In this document: one piece after another, positions 49,299 to 61,299 of the stretch
Position numbering within the stretch: position 1 is the first letter of the stretch
Layout: every line of letters begins with the position of its first letter
NCBI RefSeq assembly: GCF_026212465.1
Contig: NC_080058.1
Span: forward strand, 17,328,508-17,392,507
Direction: 5' to 3'
Length of the DNA stretch: 64,000 bases
Source: Amaranthus tricolor
Taxonomy: Eukaryota > Streptophyta > Magnoliopsida > Caryophyllales > Amaranthaceae
Made by a program: the position numbers and the translations under genes
The notes under the pieces: generated by a model
What the model was told of the DNA's origin: nothing
Seen by the model: only the letters and a program-made list of their open reading frames with translations
Databases searched by the model: none

Positions 49299-49570
49299 TA
49301 GCATAATAGGATTTGAAAATTTCACGTGGCAATCTCTTAAAAATTTGTCATGTGAAATGACCAGATTGGTTAATTGTTTGACATGAATAAGTATATGATC
49401 CTTAAATAATCCCTCCAATTCAAAGTAATTGTCTCATTTGACTTTTTAACACTGTTTATCCATTACATTTATTTTGTATTTTATTCTTAAAAAATATGTC
49501 AAAACGTAGTCAAGTAAAATCTTGTTTGATTTGTTTCAATATAAATTTTATTAATAGAATTTTGGAAAAT

Positions 49571-50188
49571 TTCACATGGTGGCATTGGTTTTCATGAAAC
49601 GCTTGTGGTAGCACATTTATAAAATTTTTCTACATGGTAACATTCAACATTTGCATTTAAGTTTTTCATAGCCTTATACGCTTAAAAACATTTGTTGGCC
49701 GTCAAAATAAAAGTCAAAGCATCAACTCCATCTCAAATTCGCGTTAAGGGCTTCACCATCTCCCTCCCTCCAGCGAACTCTGCAAATTTAGCACCCTTTC
49801 TTTTTCAAAATTTATTATCCCTATTGCTGCGAACTCTGCAATTCAGGACATTTATCTTTACTATTGCTACAAATCACCAGTACAGCACAAGTATGGTGTC
49901 TCTAATTCATCCCTTTTACACGATATATTAAACAATGAATTAAACGTCAAAATGATAAATTAAACATTTGAGAGCATAAAAACGGTTTAGGAAAAATTAT
50001 AAAGTCAACAACCAACACTTAATATGGGTAGAAACGTCAAAATGGTGAATTAAACAGAAATTGACAAGGATTTAACGGAAAATGCTACAACAGTTAGATA
50101 GTGCATAAACTGGATACTACCATGTGGAAAAATCTAACAAAAGTGCTACCACTGGCATTTCATGAAAACTCGATGCTACCATGTGGAA
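49571..50188. mobile_element. Element with long (~75-bp) inverted repeats
   Basis: 49571-49643 and 50113-50188 are inverted copies at roughly 80-85% (shared CACATGGT, TTTTCATGAAA and GTGGTAGCAC). The internal part of ~470 bp has a CT-rich open frame (49692-49931) without a known domain. It resembles a non-autonomous Mutator-type element, but the outer ends and target duplication are unclear. Confidence 0.5.
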
Positions 50189-51229
50189 TCATCATATCAT
50201 CATACAATCTAATAAAAAGACTGTAAAATTCCACGTGGCATTATCATAGTGATTTGCCATATGGAATGATTTCCAAAGTAAGTATCAACTTATTTTTTAA
50301 TATATGAGTAGTATATCACAATAAGATATCTTTTAAAAAAATTTCTTAGAATATTATATTTTTGAATTTAAAAGCTACATAAATTTTAAATCAAAGTTTC
50401 TTAGAATATATAATTGTTGTTTTTATGTTGTAGTATTGTCTAATTAATAAAATTTCTTCATTAAAGTTTTTATTTCTAAATATTTCATCCAGAAACAAAA
50501 GATAAATGATAATCAAACTATTTTGTGAATGACAAATAATCATTATAATAATGTTAGAAGATAACTCATATTTGTCTTAAAAAGTATGAAACCTTTAAAT
50601 AATAATTATATAACAATCTTATTTTTTTTCATTAAAAGCGCTATATATTCTAAAATCCTATATCTGTTTTATAAGAAATATTATAATTTTACTCTGATAA
50701 CATGTAATTACATCTCTATTTAAAATTTATATTTATATATACGTTTATAATAATAACTTCGTGCATTGCGCATGAGTTTCTATACTACTTTTCCTATAAT
50801 TTTTTTTTTATAAATTTTAACTATACACAATTAGATCGGAGATATTTAGGATAGAATTACTACGTTGGATAAACTTTAAAAACTAAGTGAGACAAGTGGT
50901 GTATATGGGAGGGAGACTAATTTAAAAAAATAAATTAAACACTAATAGGCCCTGGTACTCAAGTAGAAGGACCAGAAGTTAATACATATAAAAAATTAAA
51001 TAAATAAACATTTATAAGTTGGGATAGTTTGAATAATACATCATAGATAATGATGTTTATGACTGCTTAGTAGAAGTGTCAAAATGATTTGAAGACTAAC
51101 ATAAATTATCGGACAATGAGCAAGGTTTAATATAATGAATTTAACATAAAATGAATCCACTATATTACATAAAACACCTTACATATTATTTACTGTGATG
51201 AACTTATTTTTGCATATTACTTATTTCAA

Positions 51230-51606
51230 TGCACATATTTTTATACTCTTATAATTGCTGACAAGTTTTTATACTCAGCTTATTAGCTGACCGATTCTCA
51301 CTAGTTGTTCCCTTATTATGGGGGGCAGATGTTGCAGGTGACTTTGCATGAAGTTAAGAAACTAATGTATCTACTATATGATATTTGGCTATAGAAGCTA
51401 TGTAATTATAGAATCTATGTAATTATATAATTATATAAATTTTTCCTCAAGAATAACGGCTTATCCAATTACTAGAATTCCGTTTTAGTATTATTTACTA
51501 TTATATTATATTAAACCTTAATTCAGGAAAGAATGGTCTGTTACAGTCTCTATGGGTAATCACCGATGGTTTGATGGGGTCGGGGTGTTACAAGTAATAT
51601 CAAAGC
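51230..51606 (+). repeat. Ty3/gypsy-type LTR end plus primer site remnant
   Basis: GGTCGGGGTGTTACA ends at 51592 and is followed by AGTAATATCAAAGC, a mutated AGTGGTATCAGAGC Met-tRNA primer site. The upstream LTR start is not resolved. A related LTR end, GGCCGGGTGTTACA, occurs at 61143-61156. Confidence 0.45.
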
Positions 51607-51961
51607 AACCCTGTGACCGTAGCTGATCATATATTTAGTGCACCTAACAGGGAAAAAGATCCTGAAACTGAGTTGAAACAAGGACGTTGCATTCCTAAGT
51701 GACGGTGAGTGTGACACCCTTGGTTGAGCTTTAAAAAACTATTGATTATCTATCCTTATCAATAAGATGCATCTTCTTTTCAAGGGAGTCCATTTTTTAA
51801 GAACTCCACAGTTAACCGTGCTTAGTGGGGAGCAATCTTATAGGATGAGTGGCCTTCTAGGAAGTTTTTCTAGGTGCGCACGAGTGAGATCAAAGTACAC
51901 TGAAAAGACTTGAGTTAGTTTTTGGGGCCAATCTACAATCTCCATGGATAGTAGGTGTTCA

Positions 51962-52096
51962 TTAGCGGGTACCCGAAAAGCCGAATACCCCGTTAGTCGG
52001 GTACCTTTTTTAACGGCTCGTGTCCCGGCCCAATTAATGCAAGTACTCGGATTTCGGGTACCAGAATAAGTCGGGTCGGGACACCGGGTACCCGAT
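51962..52096. repeat. GC-rich block of CGGGTACC-type motifs
   Basis: GGGTACCCGAAAAG, CGGGTACC, TCGGGTACC and CGGGTACCCGA recur in mixed orientation in otherwise AT-rich DNA. Similar GGGTC/CGACCC motifs lie at 60977-61100, on the other side of the CACTA element. The element family is not identified. Confidence 0.5.
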
Positions 52097-52729
52097 TTTA
52101 TTTTTTGATATTTTGGGTAGATAAGATTGTTAATTACGTGGCTATTCTTATGGGAAAAATTTGGGCAGAACTCCAGGGAAACTAAACAATAAAGCAATTA
52201 GAAGCTGAACTCCAAGAAACAATGGTATCAGTAGAAGAATCTTCCACCATATCAAAAGTCTTATAAAAAATGAAGGTGGACCCATCTCATGAAGCCCTTC
52301 CATTGGTCTTACATACAAGTTTAATCTCTTCTTTTGCAGTTACACTTTTCATTTTTGAAGATACCTAGAAGCAATTTTATGGCTTTTAGATTTTTGATAA
52401 TAAGGATTAGGGATATGTTGTGGGTTTAATACTGCGATTTGAAGTATAAATTACAGTTAAAGATATGATGATGGGTAAAAGAAGGTTCTAGATTGAGGGG
52501 ATTGAATTAATAGAGGAAAAACATATGGAAACTGGGTTAGGGGAAAGATGTTTCAATTTTGAAATTTGAGAGTGAAAAACGGCGCCTCAAACTTTGAATG
52601 ATGGAACACAGAAGGAAGGGCAAATGTGACAATAAAAACCCTAAAAAAATAAATGCATTCACTACAAAAAAAAAATTGCACATACCTACGCTTAAAAATG
52701 TATTTACGCACGCTTATATGTGATGCTGT

Positions 52730-52960
52730 TAGATTTAGCCACGCTTAATTAAGCGTGACCTCTGCTTGTGTTGTTAAATTTTTAGGCACACTTAATAAGC
52801 GTGGCTAAAGGTGCTAATAAGCGTGGCTGGTAGCACCTCCAGCCACGCTTATAGGTGTTGGAAACTTTCCTCACTTGATAAAAGCGTGGCTACATGATTT
52901 ATGGACTATTATTTTTCTTTTTGTTTGCCACGCAAATAAGCGTGGCTAATGAACATAACT
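52730..52960. repeat. CACTA left subterminal repeats
   Basis: At least six copies of AGCCACGCTT or its complement AAGCGTGGCT, some in tail-to-tail pairs such as GCCACGCTTAATTAAGCGTG. Confidence 0.85.
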
Positions 52961-53035
52961 AATTTAACTAATTTTAGCAGTAAATTATTTTAATTTTTAT
53001 TAATATTATGATTGTTATTATTATTATTATTATTA

Positions 53036-54390
53036 GAAAAATTACCTTGAATAATACGAACTTTCACTGATTTCCCAACAATAATACGAACTTTCAATTA
53101 ACCATAAATAATATGAACTTTGACATATGTTTTCCGCTGGTATACTAATTTACCTATAACCGGTAAATGTGCTCAGCTCTTTTTAAAAAAAAATTTTTTC
53201 TGATAAAATTAAGGAAAAGAAAAAGCAAAGTATACCAGCATCTTCCTCACGCAGTACCAGCATCTTCTCCCTCTTCACAAACCTTCAACCAACTCCATTG
53301 AATCTCTCTCGTTCTCACGCATCAACTATAAAGATATCATCTCATTCATGGTTAGTTTATTCTTAACGCTTAGTCATCACTACACCTGAAGAACTTATTG
53401 AATTCCTGGAGATTGATGGAGAGAGTACCGATGATAAAAGGAAGCGGATATTGTCTGATAAACCTGTAGTGGCTATTGCTTCTGGCGCTACTATCGTTCT
53501 GGGGGCATCTTCCTTTAGTAAAGCTGTTCCAGTGACATCCGTGGTAAAGGTGGTTATGTCAAATGTTCCAGCATCTTTGAAGCTTTTTTTTACGCATACG
53601 CACAAAGCAACTGCATTTGCACTGAGCAAGTTTCTTGGTCCGTCAAAAATTGTGGCTCCGAGCTTTGCAAGTTTTGGAGCTAAAGCATCCACCGCATTCA
53701 AAGCAGCTGCTTCCGCAGAGAAAATTCGTGCTGTTACTCATAGTGTTTTAGCTTCTGCTCAAAAGACCAGCTTTTCAGCCACAAGAGCTGCGTTTTATGA
53801 GATAATGAGGAAACGGCGGATTCAGCCGATTGGGAGCATGCCATGGGCTACCTTTGGCTTCAGCATTGTGAGTTGTGCTGGGTTGCTTCTGTATGGGGAT
53901 GGAATTGAATGTGTTGCTGAATCTCTTCCTGCAGCCCATTCAATTGCTAGCTTGGGTCGAGGTATCCAAAATATGCAGCAGGCATCCCAATCCATGGGAC
54001 ACTCATGTGGACAGAAGATTGAAAAAGCTATAGAGTCACTGATGCACCACTTTCATATAGTGAAGATACAATAGAGTGAGAATTATTGCCTACTTTTTTT
54101 TATATTATTATAGTCGTCAATGATGGTGATTCCTTCATTAAATTATTTTGGAATTTTAGTGTATATTATTTTGGGATTCCTTCATTAAATGAATAAGATG
54201 AAGGCTGCTGTCTATAAAACCATGAAACTGATGAAGAAAATGAGGAAGTGGCCGTTTCTCCCGGTTATAAACCGATCAGGTATGCCAGCAGAAAACACAT
54301 GTCAAAGTTCGTATTATTCATGGTTAATTGAAAGTTCGTATCATTGTTGAGAAATCAGTGAAAGTTCGTATTATTCAGGGTAATTTCTCC
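53036..54390 (+). mobile_element. Pack-MULE-like element nested in the CACTA
   Basis: Inverted repeats of about 130 bp (53036-53165 and 54261-54390): one arm starts GAAAAATTACCTTGAATAAT, the other ends ATTATTCAGGGTAATTTCTC. They share ACGAACTTTCA blocks and TTATAACCGG. Long inverted repeats around a captured reading frame and no transposase are the Pack-MULE pattern. Both sides are ATT microsatellite, so a 9-bp duplication (TTATTATTA) is compatible but ambiguous. Confidence 0.82.
53367..54074 (+). pseudogene. Captured host-gene reading frame in Pack-MULE (unknown function)
   Basis: Open for about 235 codons from just after TAA 53364 to TAG 54072. No ATG lies near the start: an ATG at 53348 is in another frame and stops at once. 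It is far less AT-rich than its surroundings. The N-terminal part has an acidic segment (EELIEFLEIDGESTDDKRKR). The middle is Ala/Ser/Lys rich. A hydrophobic stretch WATFGFSIVSCAGLLLYG near residues 132-150 (from 53451) is a probable membrane segment, and the C-terminus is Gln/Ser rich. I do not recognise the family. The open frame in a nested transposon suggests recent capture or selection. Confidence 0.6.
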
Positions 54391-54404
54391 TTATTATTAT
54401 TGTT

Positions 54405-54561
<157 letters not shown>

Positions 54562-55149
54562 GTCAAACAATTTGCTATTAATTAAACAAAACTAAAAACA
54601 ATATACAAGTCAAAAGGTCCAAACAAGGCACTACCTATGCCACAATTATGAGCAATACGATTACAGAATCATAATAAACTTTGAAACATACGAAGCAGGA
54701 TGCTGCACTAATGTGCTGTGTCAAGTGTCAACCATGCCAATACTTGAGGTAAAGTGAAGAATCCGAACAACATAAAAATATGATATTACTCTTTGTTTAA
54801 GGAATTACAGATAGCTATTTGATACCGCGGGTAATTAACTAGATATATACAACTTATTCAGTATACATGTCAGGTAGTCAACTAGGTACCATTCATGATC
54901 CTGCTGGATATGCTATAACCAAAACCTGGTACATGATCTTATGCTAATTTGAGCAGAACAGCTAACAATGCGAGGTCAACAAGGATGATTAATTAAAGAG
55001 AAGCTGCTAGACTTCTAGACTCGCTCTCAGTCACCGTCACTTTTCTATTCAGATTATGGTCACAAGGTGGCCTGAATGGAAGAAGGAACATACATTATAT
55101 AGGGACAGAGAACCTTTTTTAAAAGTCTTGTGGATTGGAGAAAGAGAGC

Positions 55150-55503
55150 TATACCCCAGGTGCAAGGTAATATCAGAATCTGATTTATCAAACTCACTGT
55201 TGGAAAGTCCATCATAACCAAAAGTCGTATTTGTCTCAGACCGAACCTGTGTGCATGAGTGCTCCAGTTGCTCCATCAGTAGTTGGTCCTGCAGTACAAA
55301 ATAATTCACATTAACCGAAAAATGGTAATGGATGTAGGTGCATATGGAACAATAGTAAGCCTCAATAGAGAATAGCAAGGAAAATAAGGCACAAGATGAA
55401 GAACACCTTAGCTTTTACTGACAATAGACTGACGTTCAGTTCGTTCTCGAGCTGCTGCAGTTCTTTCATGCTCAAGCCTGATAAATCTTTTCCAAGCAAC
55501 CTC
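55150..55503 (-). pseudogene. Captured MADS-box gene fragment (K-domain exons and C-terminus)
   Basis: Minus strand. Exon 55503-55407 (97 nt), after TTTTACAG, reads LLGKDLSGLSMKELQQLENE and NVSLLSVKAK, the third part of the MADS K domain (usually a ~100-nt exon). Exon 55288-55247 is exactly 42 nt, the canonical size of the next MADS exon, and reads DQLLMEQLEHSCTQ. The open stretch below it (55246-55150) reads to SDITLHLG, like MADS C-termini ending in LxLG. Splice signals are intact, but no MADS DNA-binding domain or first K exons are present. Lying inside the CACTA, it is best seen as transduplicated host sequence. Confidence 0.8.
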
Positions 55504-55934
55504 CTGTAAAACAATAACATTGTTGTTTACTCAATTATGATATTGAGTTTAGGACACTTAGACTCCACGCCAGGCTGGCAGATGACAAGCAGCATCAGGT
55601 TGGCAGATCACAGTGCAAGCAGCATCACGCAGCACAAAACAGTAGGCTGCTCTTGATCAAGCAGCAGCATCACAGCAGAAGCATCAAGCATCAGCATCAC
55701 AAAACAGTGGCTTCATTCTACACACGGTGCAACTCATTCAGCACATATTAATAGCATGTTTCTTGCAAAAACTACCGCACAGATCAGCTGGTTCTTGTAA
55801 ATGTTCCTATTAATCACAGCCAATTGTGATGCTGACATCGTTTCTATTAATCTCAGTACCAAGCAGCAACATCTAACTGACATGTAGGCTGTTTCTATTA
55901 ATCACAGCAGCAAGCAGCAAGCATCACTAACTGA

Positions 55935-56034
55935 CAGCAGCAAGCAGACCAATTGTGATCACAGCAGCAAGCAGACCAATTGTGATCACAGCAGCAAGCA
56001 GACCAATTGTGATCACAGCAGCAAGCAGCAAGCA
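55935..56034 (+). repeat. 27-bp minisatellite and CAGCAGCAAG-rich tract
   Basis: CAGCAGCAAGCAGACCAATT + GTGATCA repeated about 3.5 times, in a wider CAGCA-rich region (55570-56120) with further partial copies. Confidence 0.9.
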
Positions 56035-56740
56035 TCACTAAATAAAGCAACACCAATTGTATCAACTCATAGCAGCAACAGCATCATCAGACTGACATAG
56101 CAACACCAATTAAACTCATAGCAACACCAATTGTATCGACTCATTGCATCAAATAGTTTCTATTAATCACAACCAAAGCAATTTACAAATCAAGGTATCA
56201 ACCAAGATATCCGGTAGTCTCATGTGAATAGAGCCACATATGGCTATACATCGAAAAGACTATACCTATGTGACAGCTAAAGGCAAAAGGTCCGAAGACA
56301 ACCCTAACCAACACCCAAAAAAGCTATGGAAATTCACAAACTCAATGCACCAGTAAGACAACATCAAAATATTCGGTAGTCCAAAACACACTACAAAGTT
56401 GTAAACAAAAACAAAAGCTACGTAAAACTTGTCTTGGAAACTACTTCACCCTTGCTTGTATTTAACACTTGTGGTTCTCGTACATGTTCCTTGTTGCCCA
56501 CCTAAATACATACAAGGTAGATTTTTGTAATTAATATGAATGATCTCAGCATATAACAATTGCGAATGAAATGTACTTTCCTTATTTAATTTGGCCCATA
56601 GTAGTTTGTCTAACATTTGTGTATTAGCTCGTTTCTTGCACATATACATTGCCTACATAAAACAGATTTTGAAAAGCAAATTTAAATAAAGTTTTTAAAC
56701 ACTAAAAGGAAGGTAACACGTAAAAGCTATATATACCATG

Positions 56741-58330
56741 CCAGCTAGATGACAATGTGACATTTCTCTTTTACCCTAGTCTCCACGAATAAATTTTTTA
56801 ACTGGTTCGAGATTCTCCAAAAGTATTTTATCAATCACTTTCTCCAACTCTTAATAAGTCAACTATCAATAAAAAAAAATATTAAAAATCAAAAAAATGT
56901 GATAAAGTAGTTTAACATCATATATACATTTTATAATGAGTACTTAATCGCTTACTTCAGCTTTTTTAAAACGTTTGAGTTGTCCAATTTCAGGTACTCC
57001 ACTATTATTAGCTTGCATTTGTTTAGCATATCTCTAAAAAGAGGAACTACGTAAAATATATGAAACAAAATATTATTAAAGTTTCATAGTTCCACACCTT
57101 ATGGCTTGGTTGTAGAGCATGATGTGGAGTAGTTGCACCACCAAGGGACATAGGTACTGGTTGTTTAGAGAGTGGTGGAGCACGAGTACCTTGAACAGTT
57201 GTAGGAGCACATTCAATCGGCATCCCTATATTGATTAATAATATATAAGTTATTGAAAAGTATAAGTGAACTACCTAAAAAATGAACATACTATACACTA
57301 CCTGATTTAGAAAATTGAGCATGACGAGGAGTAGTTGCACCACCAGCTCAGGACATAGGTACTGGTTGTTTAGAGAATGGTGAAATACGAGTGTCTTGTG
57401 GAATACGAGTCACTTGAAGAGTTGTAGGACCATGTTCGATTGGCATCCCTTTAGATTAATAATATTAAAGGTTTTGACACGTATAAGTGAACTACCTAGA
57501 AATGAACTTACTATACACTATCTGGATTGCTAGCTTGAGCTGTATGTGGAGTAGTTGCACCATTAAGAGACATAGGTACTAGTTGTTTAGAGAGAGGTGG
57601 AGTACGAGTACTACGAGTAGTTGTATGACCATAATCAATCAGAAATGAACTTACTTAACACTAACAGAATCGTTAATCGAGTTTAGCATCCCCAAATGCT
57701 GGTGACACGCCGTTTTGCCTCGTGCCTTCTACGGAGTTACAATTTTGTACGTAAGCAAATGTATAATTATAACTATCATTTGGACACATGATAAATTATT
57801 AACACAATTAATTATATTCTTACTGATCCATGTTGAGAAGCTTGTTCGACAACTTTAGCCTTCAGTTCAACAATCTCATTCTTCATGGTATCCATCTTTT
57901 TCATAAATCTATCATCAATTGAGATTCATTTCGATAATGCATGTTATGTAGGTCTTTAGCAGTCACTCCAGGACCATATCCCATAACCCTTCCCTTGGTC
58001 ACTTCGCCCATTAGTTTCTTATAAGTGAAATTCTCAACATTTGCAGTTGTTTCAACATTTGCAGTTGTTTTTGAGAAAACAACTTCTGATTAGCCTGTCT
58101 TCTGTATTATAATATCCAACGCGGAGTCCTATTTTCATCAAAAAACATACAATATACTTATCATACTTTTTTTACTAGCTATTCATGCATTATTATTTTT
58201 TACAAAATATTTCAAATACCATAAATTGTTGGGTGATTGGTTCTTGGAACGTATTGTCCTTTTTCTTATGGGTTTTTATAAACCATTCTACATCTCCTGG
58301 CTCACGATTATGCTCCTTAACCTGAAATAA
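56741..58330 (-). pseudogene. CACTA TNPA-like protein (Transposase_24 type), decayed
   Basis: Minus-strand segments: EHNREPGDVEWFIKTHKKK near 58310; FTYKKLMGEVTKGRVMGYGP near 58010, followed by GVTAKDLHNMHYRNESQ; DTMKNEIVELKAKVVEQ near 57880 after a frameshift; Pro-rich repeats (PPLSKQPVPMS) in three copies; RYAKQMQANNSGVPEI near 57030; a coiled segment ELEKVIDKILLENLEP near 56830. These match the plant CACTA accessory protein that binds subterminal repeats. Stops and frameshifts interrupt it. A 17-bp duplication (58031-58065) repeats ETTANV. Confidence 0.75.
57115..57665 (-). repeat. Triplicated exon-intron block in the TNPA-like gene
   Basis: Three ~200-bp direct repeats start near 57120, 57320 and 57530. 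Each holds GTAGTTGCACCA, GACATAGGTACT(G/A)GTTGTTT, a variable TACGAGT tract and intron-like AGTGAACTACCTA-AAATGAAC. Each encodes a Pro-rich module on the minus strand. Confidence 0.85.
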
Positions 58331-58538
58331 ACATTTTAGAAGTGAGACCAATATTGTAGTGATATTGTACTTGTATTTTCAGTTTATAACCGTTAAATCA
58401 GTTTATAAAAACTCACAAATCTGTCGCGTGTAACTACATAAGTGGCAGTGCCACAAGTATGGGTATGCAAGACCAATCCTCCAGCATTCTTTCCAACTTC
58501 AAAGTATTTGTATCCACAAATGTATAGAATTATGTTCA

Positions 58539-59088
58539 TTAATCAACAAATTGTACTTCATCAGCTATTTCTTTGACCCTTTCATATTCAGCATCCTCAT
58601 GATGTTCTCTCTCACCCACTCCATCGTTAAAATGAAAACCATTATTAATATCATCTTCTTCATCTTCCCCCTCTATAGGATCTCCCATCTCAAAATCATG
58701 ACTATGATCATTATTCTCGACATATTCTTGTCCAATAGTCTCAAAAATATCATTCAATAATGTTGTAGTATCAACAAGACCAGTTATCTCATGATCACTA
58801 TTGATCAAGCTAGTTCTAAAAGAATTGAGATTAGAAGATGTTGGCATGTAAATTGTTTCCCCATGATATATCCAATCTTTGTAGCTACACATAAATCCAT
58901 TAAACATCAAATGACGTGTAACAATATCTCTACTAAACCATGCATTTTTTTCCAACTTGGCATTTAGTACAAAGACATATTATAACCTTTGGATCCAAAG
59001 TGTGAGCAAAAGCAAAATCAAGAAATGATTCAACTCCCTTTATGTATTCATCAGAGGTCCGATGCATATTAATCCAGCTTTTATCCAT
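58539..59088 (-). pseudogene. CACTA TNP2-type transposase, N-terminal domain only
   Basis: Begins ATG at 59088 (MDKSWINMHRTSDEYIKGVE, then FLDFAFA and a Cys pair in ICLCTKC). It shifts frame by one base at an A run near 58950, then reads RHLMFNGFMCSYKDWIYHGE and an acidic tail ending at 58539. This is the 'transposase-associated' domain that precedes TNP2 in plant CACTA elements. The catalytic domain is missing, which agrees with a deleted, non-autonomous copy. Confidence 0.82.
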
Positions 59089-59099
59089 TATTTTTGAGT

Positions 59100-60650
59100 A
59101 CGCTATAACCTAAAAGTTAACATTTTGGTATCTCAACTAGATCAGTTATGCTATCATCTAAAATTTTAAACTACATATAGTACTAAAGTAAAATGTCGAC
59201 ATCGTCATTCTTGAACAACATTCCAATATAACAAATTATTCAACCTTAAAATCGAATGGCCCGACCTGGAATAGGGTTCAAATATTCAAATGGTCAAAAG
59301 CTTCGATTATGTTTCCAAAAAAATTAGCTATACTTAGAATTATAATACCAACACCGGCCAGGTTCACATAAACTATGACTTCAAATCATAAATCCCCACA
59401 TCCATTAATTCCTCAAAACTAGGAGAACTAACCATTACTTGATTAATTTTTATCCCTTGATTAAGATGATTAGGTACTTAATTAAGTAAATAGAACATTA
59501 TTATATTAACAAGATTACAAATTTATACTTGTAAAAAATAATACTTCTACTAGTGTTCATATCAATGAGCAATTGTTAAATCTGGCACCTATTTATAGAT
59601 ATGCTTACCATCAGAATCAACTCATTCCAACAATTCGAAAAACAAACTTCGTGTTCAAAGCCTACTAATTCAACCTTAAATATTCAAAATTAATTCAGAA
59701 TTTCCAGTGCTTTTTGGTATCACTGAAAAAACAACCTTCACTGTACAATCAAAACCAACTCAATCCAACAATTCCAAAAACAACCTTTATTCTATCATTG
59801 ATAATTCGTGATGCTTTATTTATTCGTCTTCTATTTTGTGTGTACCTAATATTCAAATCTAATGTGTACATGGTTTTCTTGTTTCTTTGTTTCTTTTCTT
59901 CTCTTTTGACAATGTCCCCAATGGTCTTGTGATGATTTTATATTCAAACAATTAATTATTCAAAATTTCAGACCCAAATTAACTGGCAGAATCTTTAAAT
60001 AGTCTACATACTTAGGCTGTAACATTAATAAACTCATAAAGTCTTACAAAGCATTAAATAAATTCTTCCAATGACAAAGCTAAACCGCTAGTCAGCTACA
60101 ATGACAAAGGGCAGTATTTTTGAGTACAGAGTGACATTTTGTAATCTGGATTGAAAGTCCCGCTGTATTCATTACATACTTAGATCATCGATGAAATAAC
60201 GAAAAAATTAATACAGTAACACAACGAATGTTCAGAGGAAGGAAAATTAATTATTCAAACAATTCCAAAATGGCAGTGAAAAAAAACGAAGCAAGATCAG
60301 TGAGTAGCCGTGAATGGTGTCACAGTGCTTCTTTCACTGTACAATCAAGTTTTCTTGATTACTAATTCAACCTTAATTATTCAAAAAATTCAGAATTTCC
60401 ATAATTCAAGAGTTAGGGTTCAAGGAAAGAGAGGGGAGAGCCATTAAAGTGCATCTTTAATAACTTCAAAAGAACAACAATAATAATTCATAATTTAATT
60501 ACTTATCTTAGAGAGATGAAGCCACAAGATAGATTGTAGATTATAAGCCAAATGATTTTAGAGGAAGGAAATCAGGAAATTAGGGTTCTTAGTGTGGCCG
60601 GCGAGTGGGAAGTTTTCAGAAGAAAGAAGAAGGTGAATAGGTTTCTTAGT
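59100..60650. other. Noncoding right arm of CACTA
   Basis: AT-rich, no recognised gene. A ~30-bp block (TCACTGTACAATCAA with ACTCAATCCAACAATTCC) recurs with changes near 59615, 59740 and 60335. The minus-strand promoter of the transposase should lie here. Confidence 0.5.
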
Positions 60651-60699
60651 GTGGCGCGCGAATTCTGGCTGCTTCAGACGTTTATTTTATTTTTTAAGT

Positions 60700-60960
60700 T
60701 GTGTTTGGCCATGCTTCTTAGTGTGGCTGATGTTGATGACTTTCATATTCTTAGTTGTGTTTTAGCCACACTTATAAGTGTGGCTGAATTGATTATATAT
60801 CTTTAATTGTCCTTTATTAGTTGTGTTTTAACATTATTTAATTAACATGTAGCCACGCTTACTAAGCGTGCCTAAAATGCAATAAGTGAGTCTAATTGCA
60901 AAAATGTCCGCCACACTTAAATAAGAGTGCTTAAATAAGTGTAGCTACATGCCACATTTT
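60700..60960. repeat. CACTA right subterminal repeats
   Basis: Copies of TTAGTGTGGC, AGCCACACTTATAAGTGTGG and AGCCACGCTTACTAAGCGTG. More diverged than the left set. Confidence 0.8.
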
Positions 60961-61299
60961 TTGTAGTGATTTATTAAACGGGTCACTTACCGAGTACCTG
61001 GTTCATTTTAAAATCGGCCCACGACCCGACCTGAATGTTTCAACTTTTTTGAAATTTGACCCGCCATTTATATTGCAGGATGGCGGGTTGGGTCTGGTTT
61101 TCTTGAACACCCCTAATGGATAGTCACCCGACGGCCTGATGGGGCCGGGTGTTACACACATATATTTTATAATAAAATAATCATGAAACAAAACAAAAAA
61201 ATATTGAATATGTTTATATTAAGCTATAATATCAAATCCATTAAGAGGTTATGAAACCCTTCTTTGTACACAACATTATTAGTGCGACGACATACTTTA

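Noticed and set aside
53363..53701. Minus-strand frame of 112 codons opposite the captured gene
   Set aside because: Shadow of the plus-strand frame, which has the better composition and hydrophobic pattern.
58551..58760. Plus-strand Ile/Phe-rich frame
   Set aside because: Shadow of the acidic tail of the minus-strand CACTA transposase piece.
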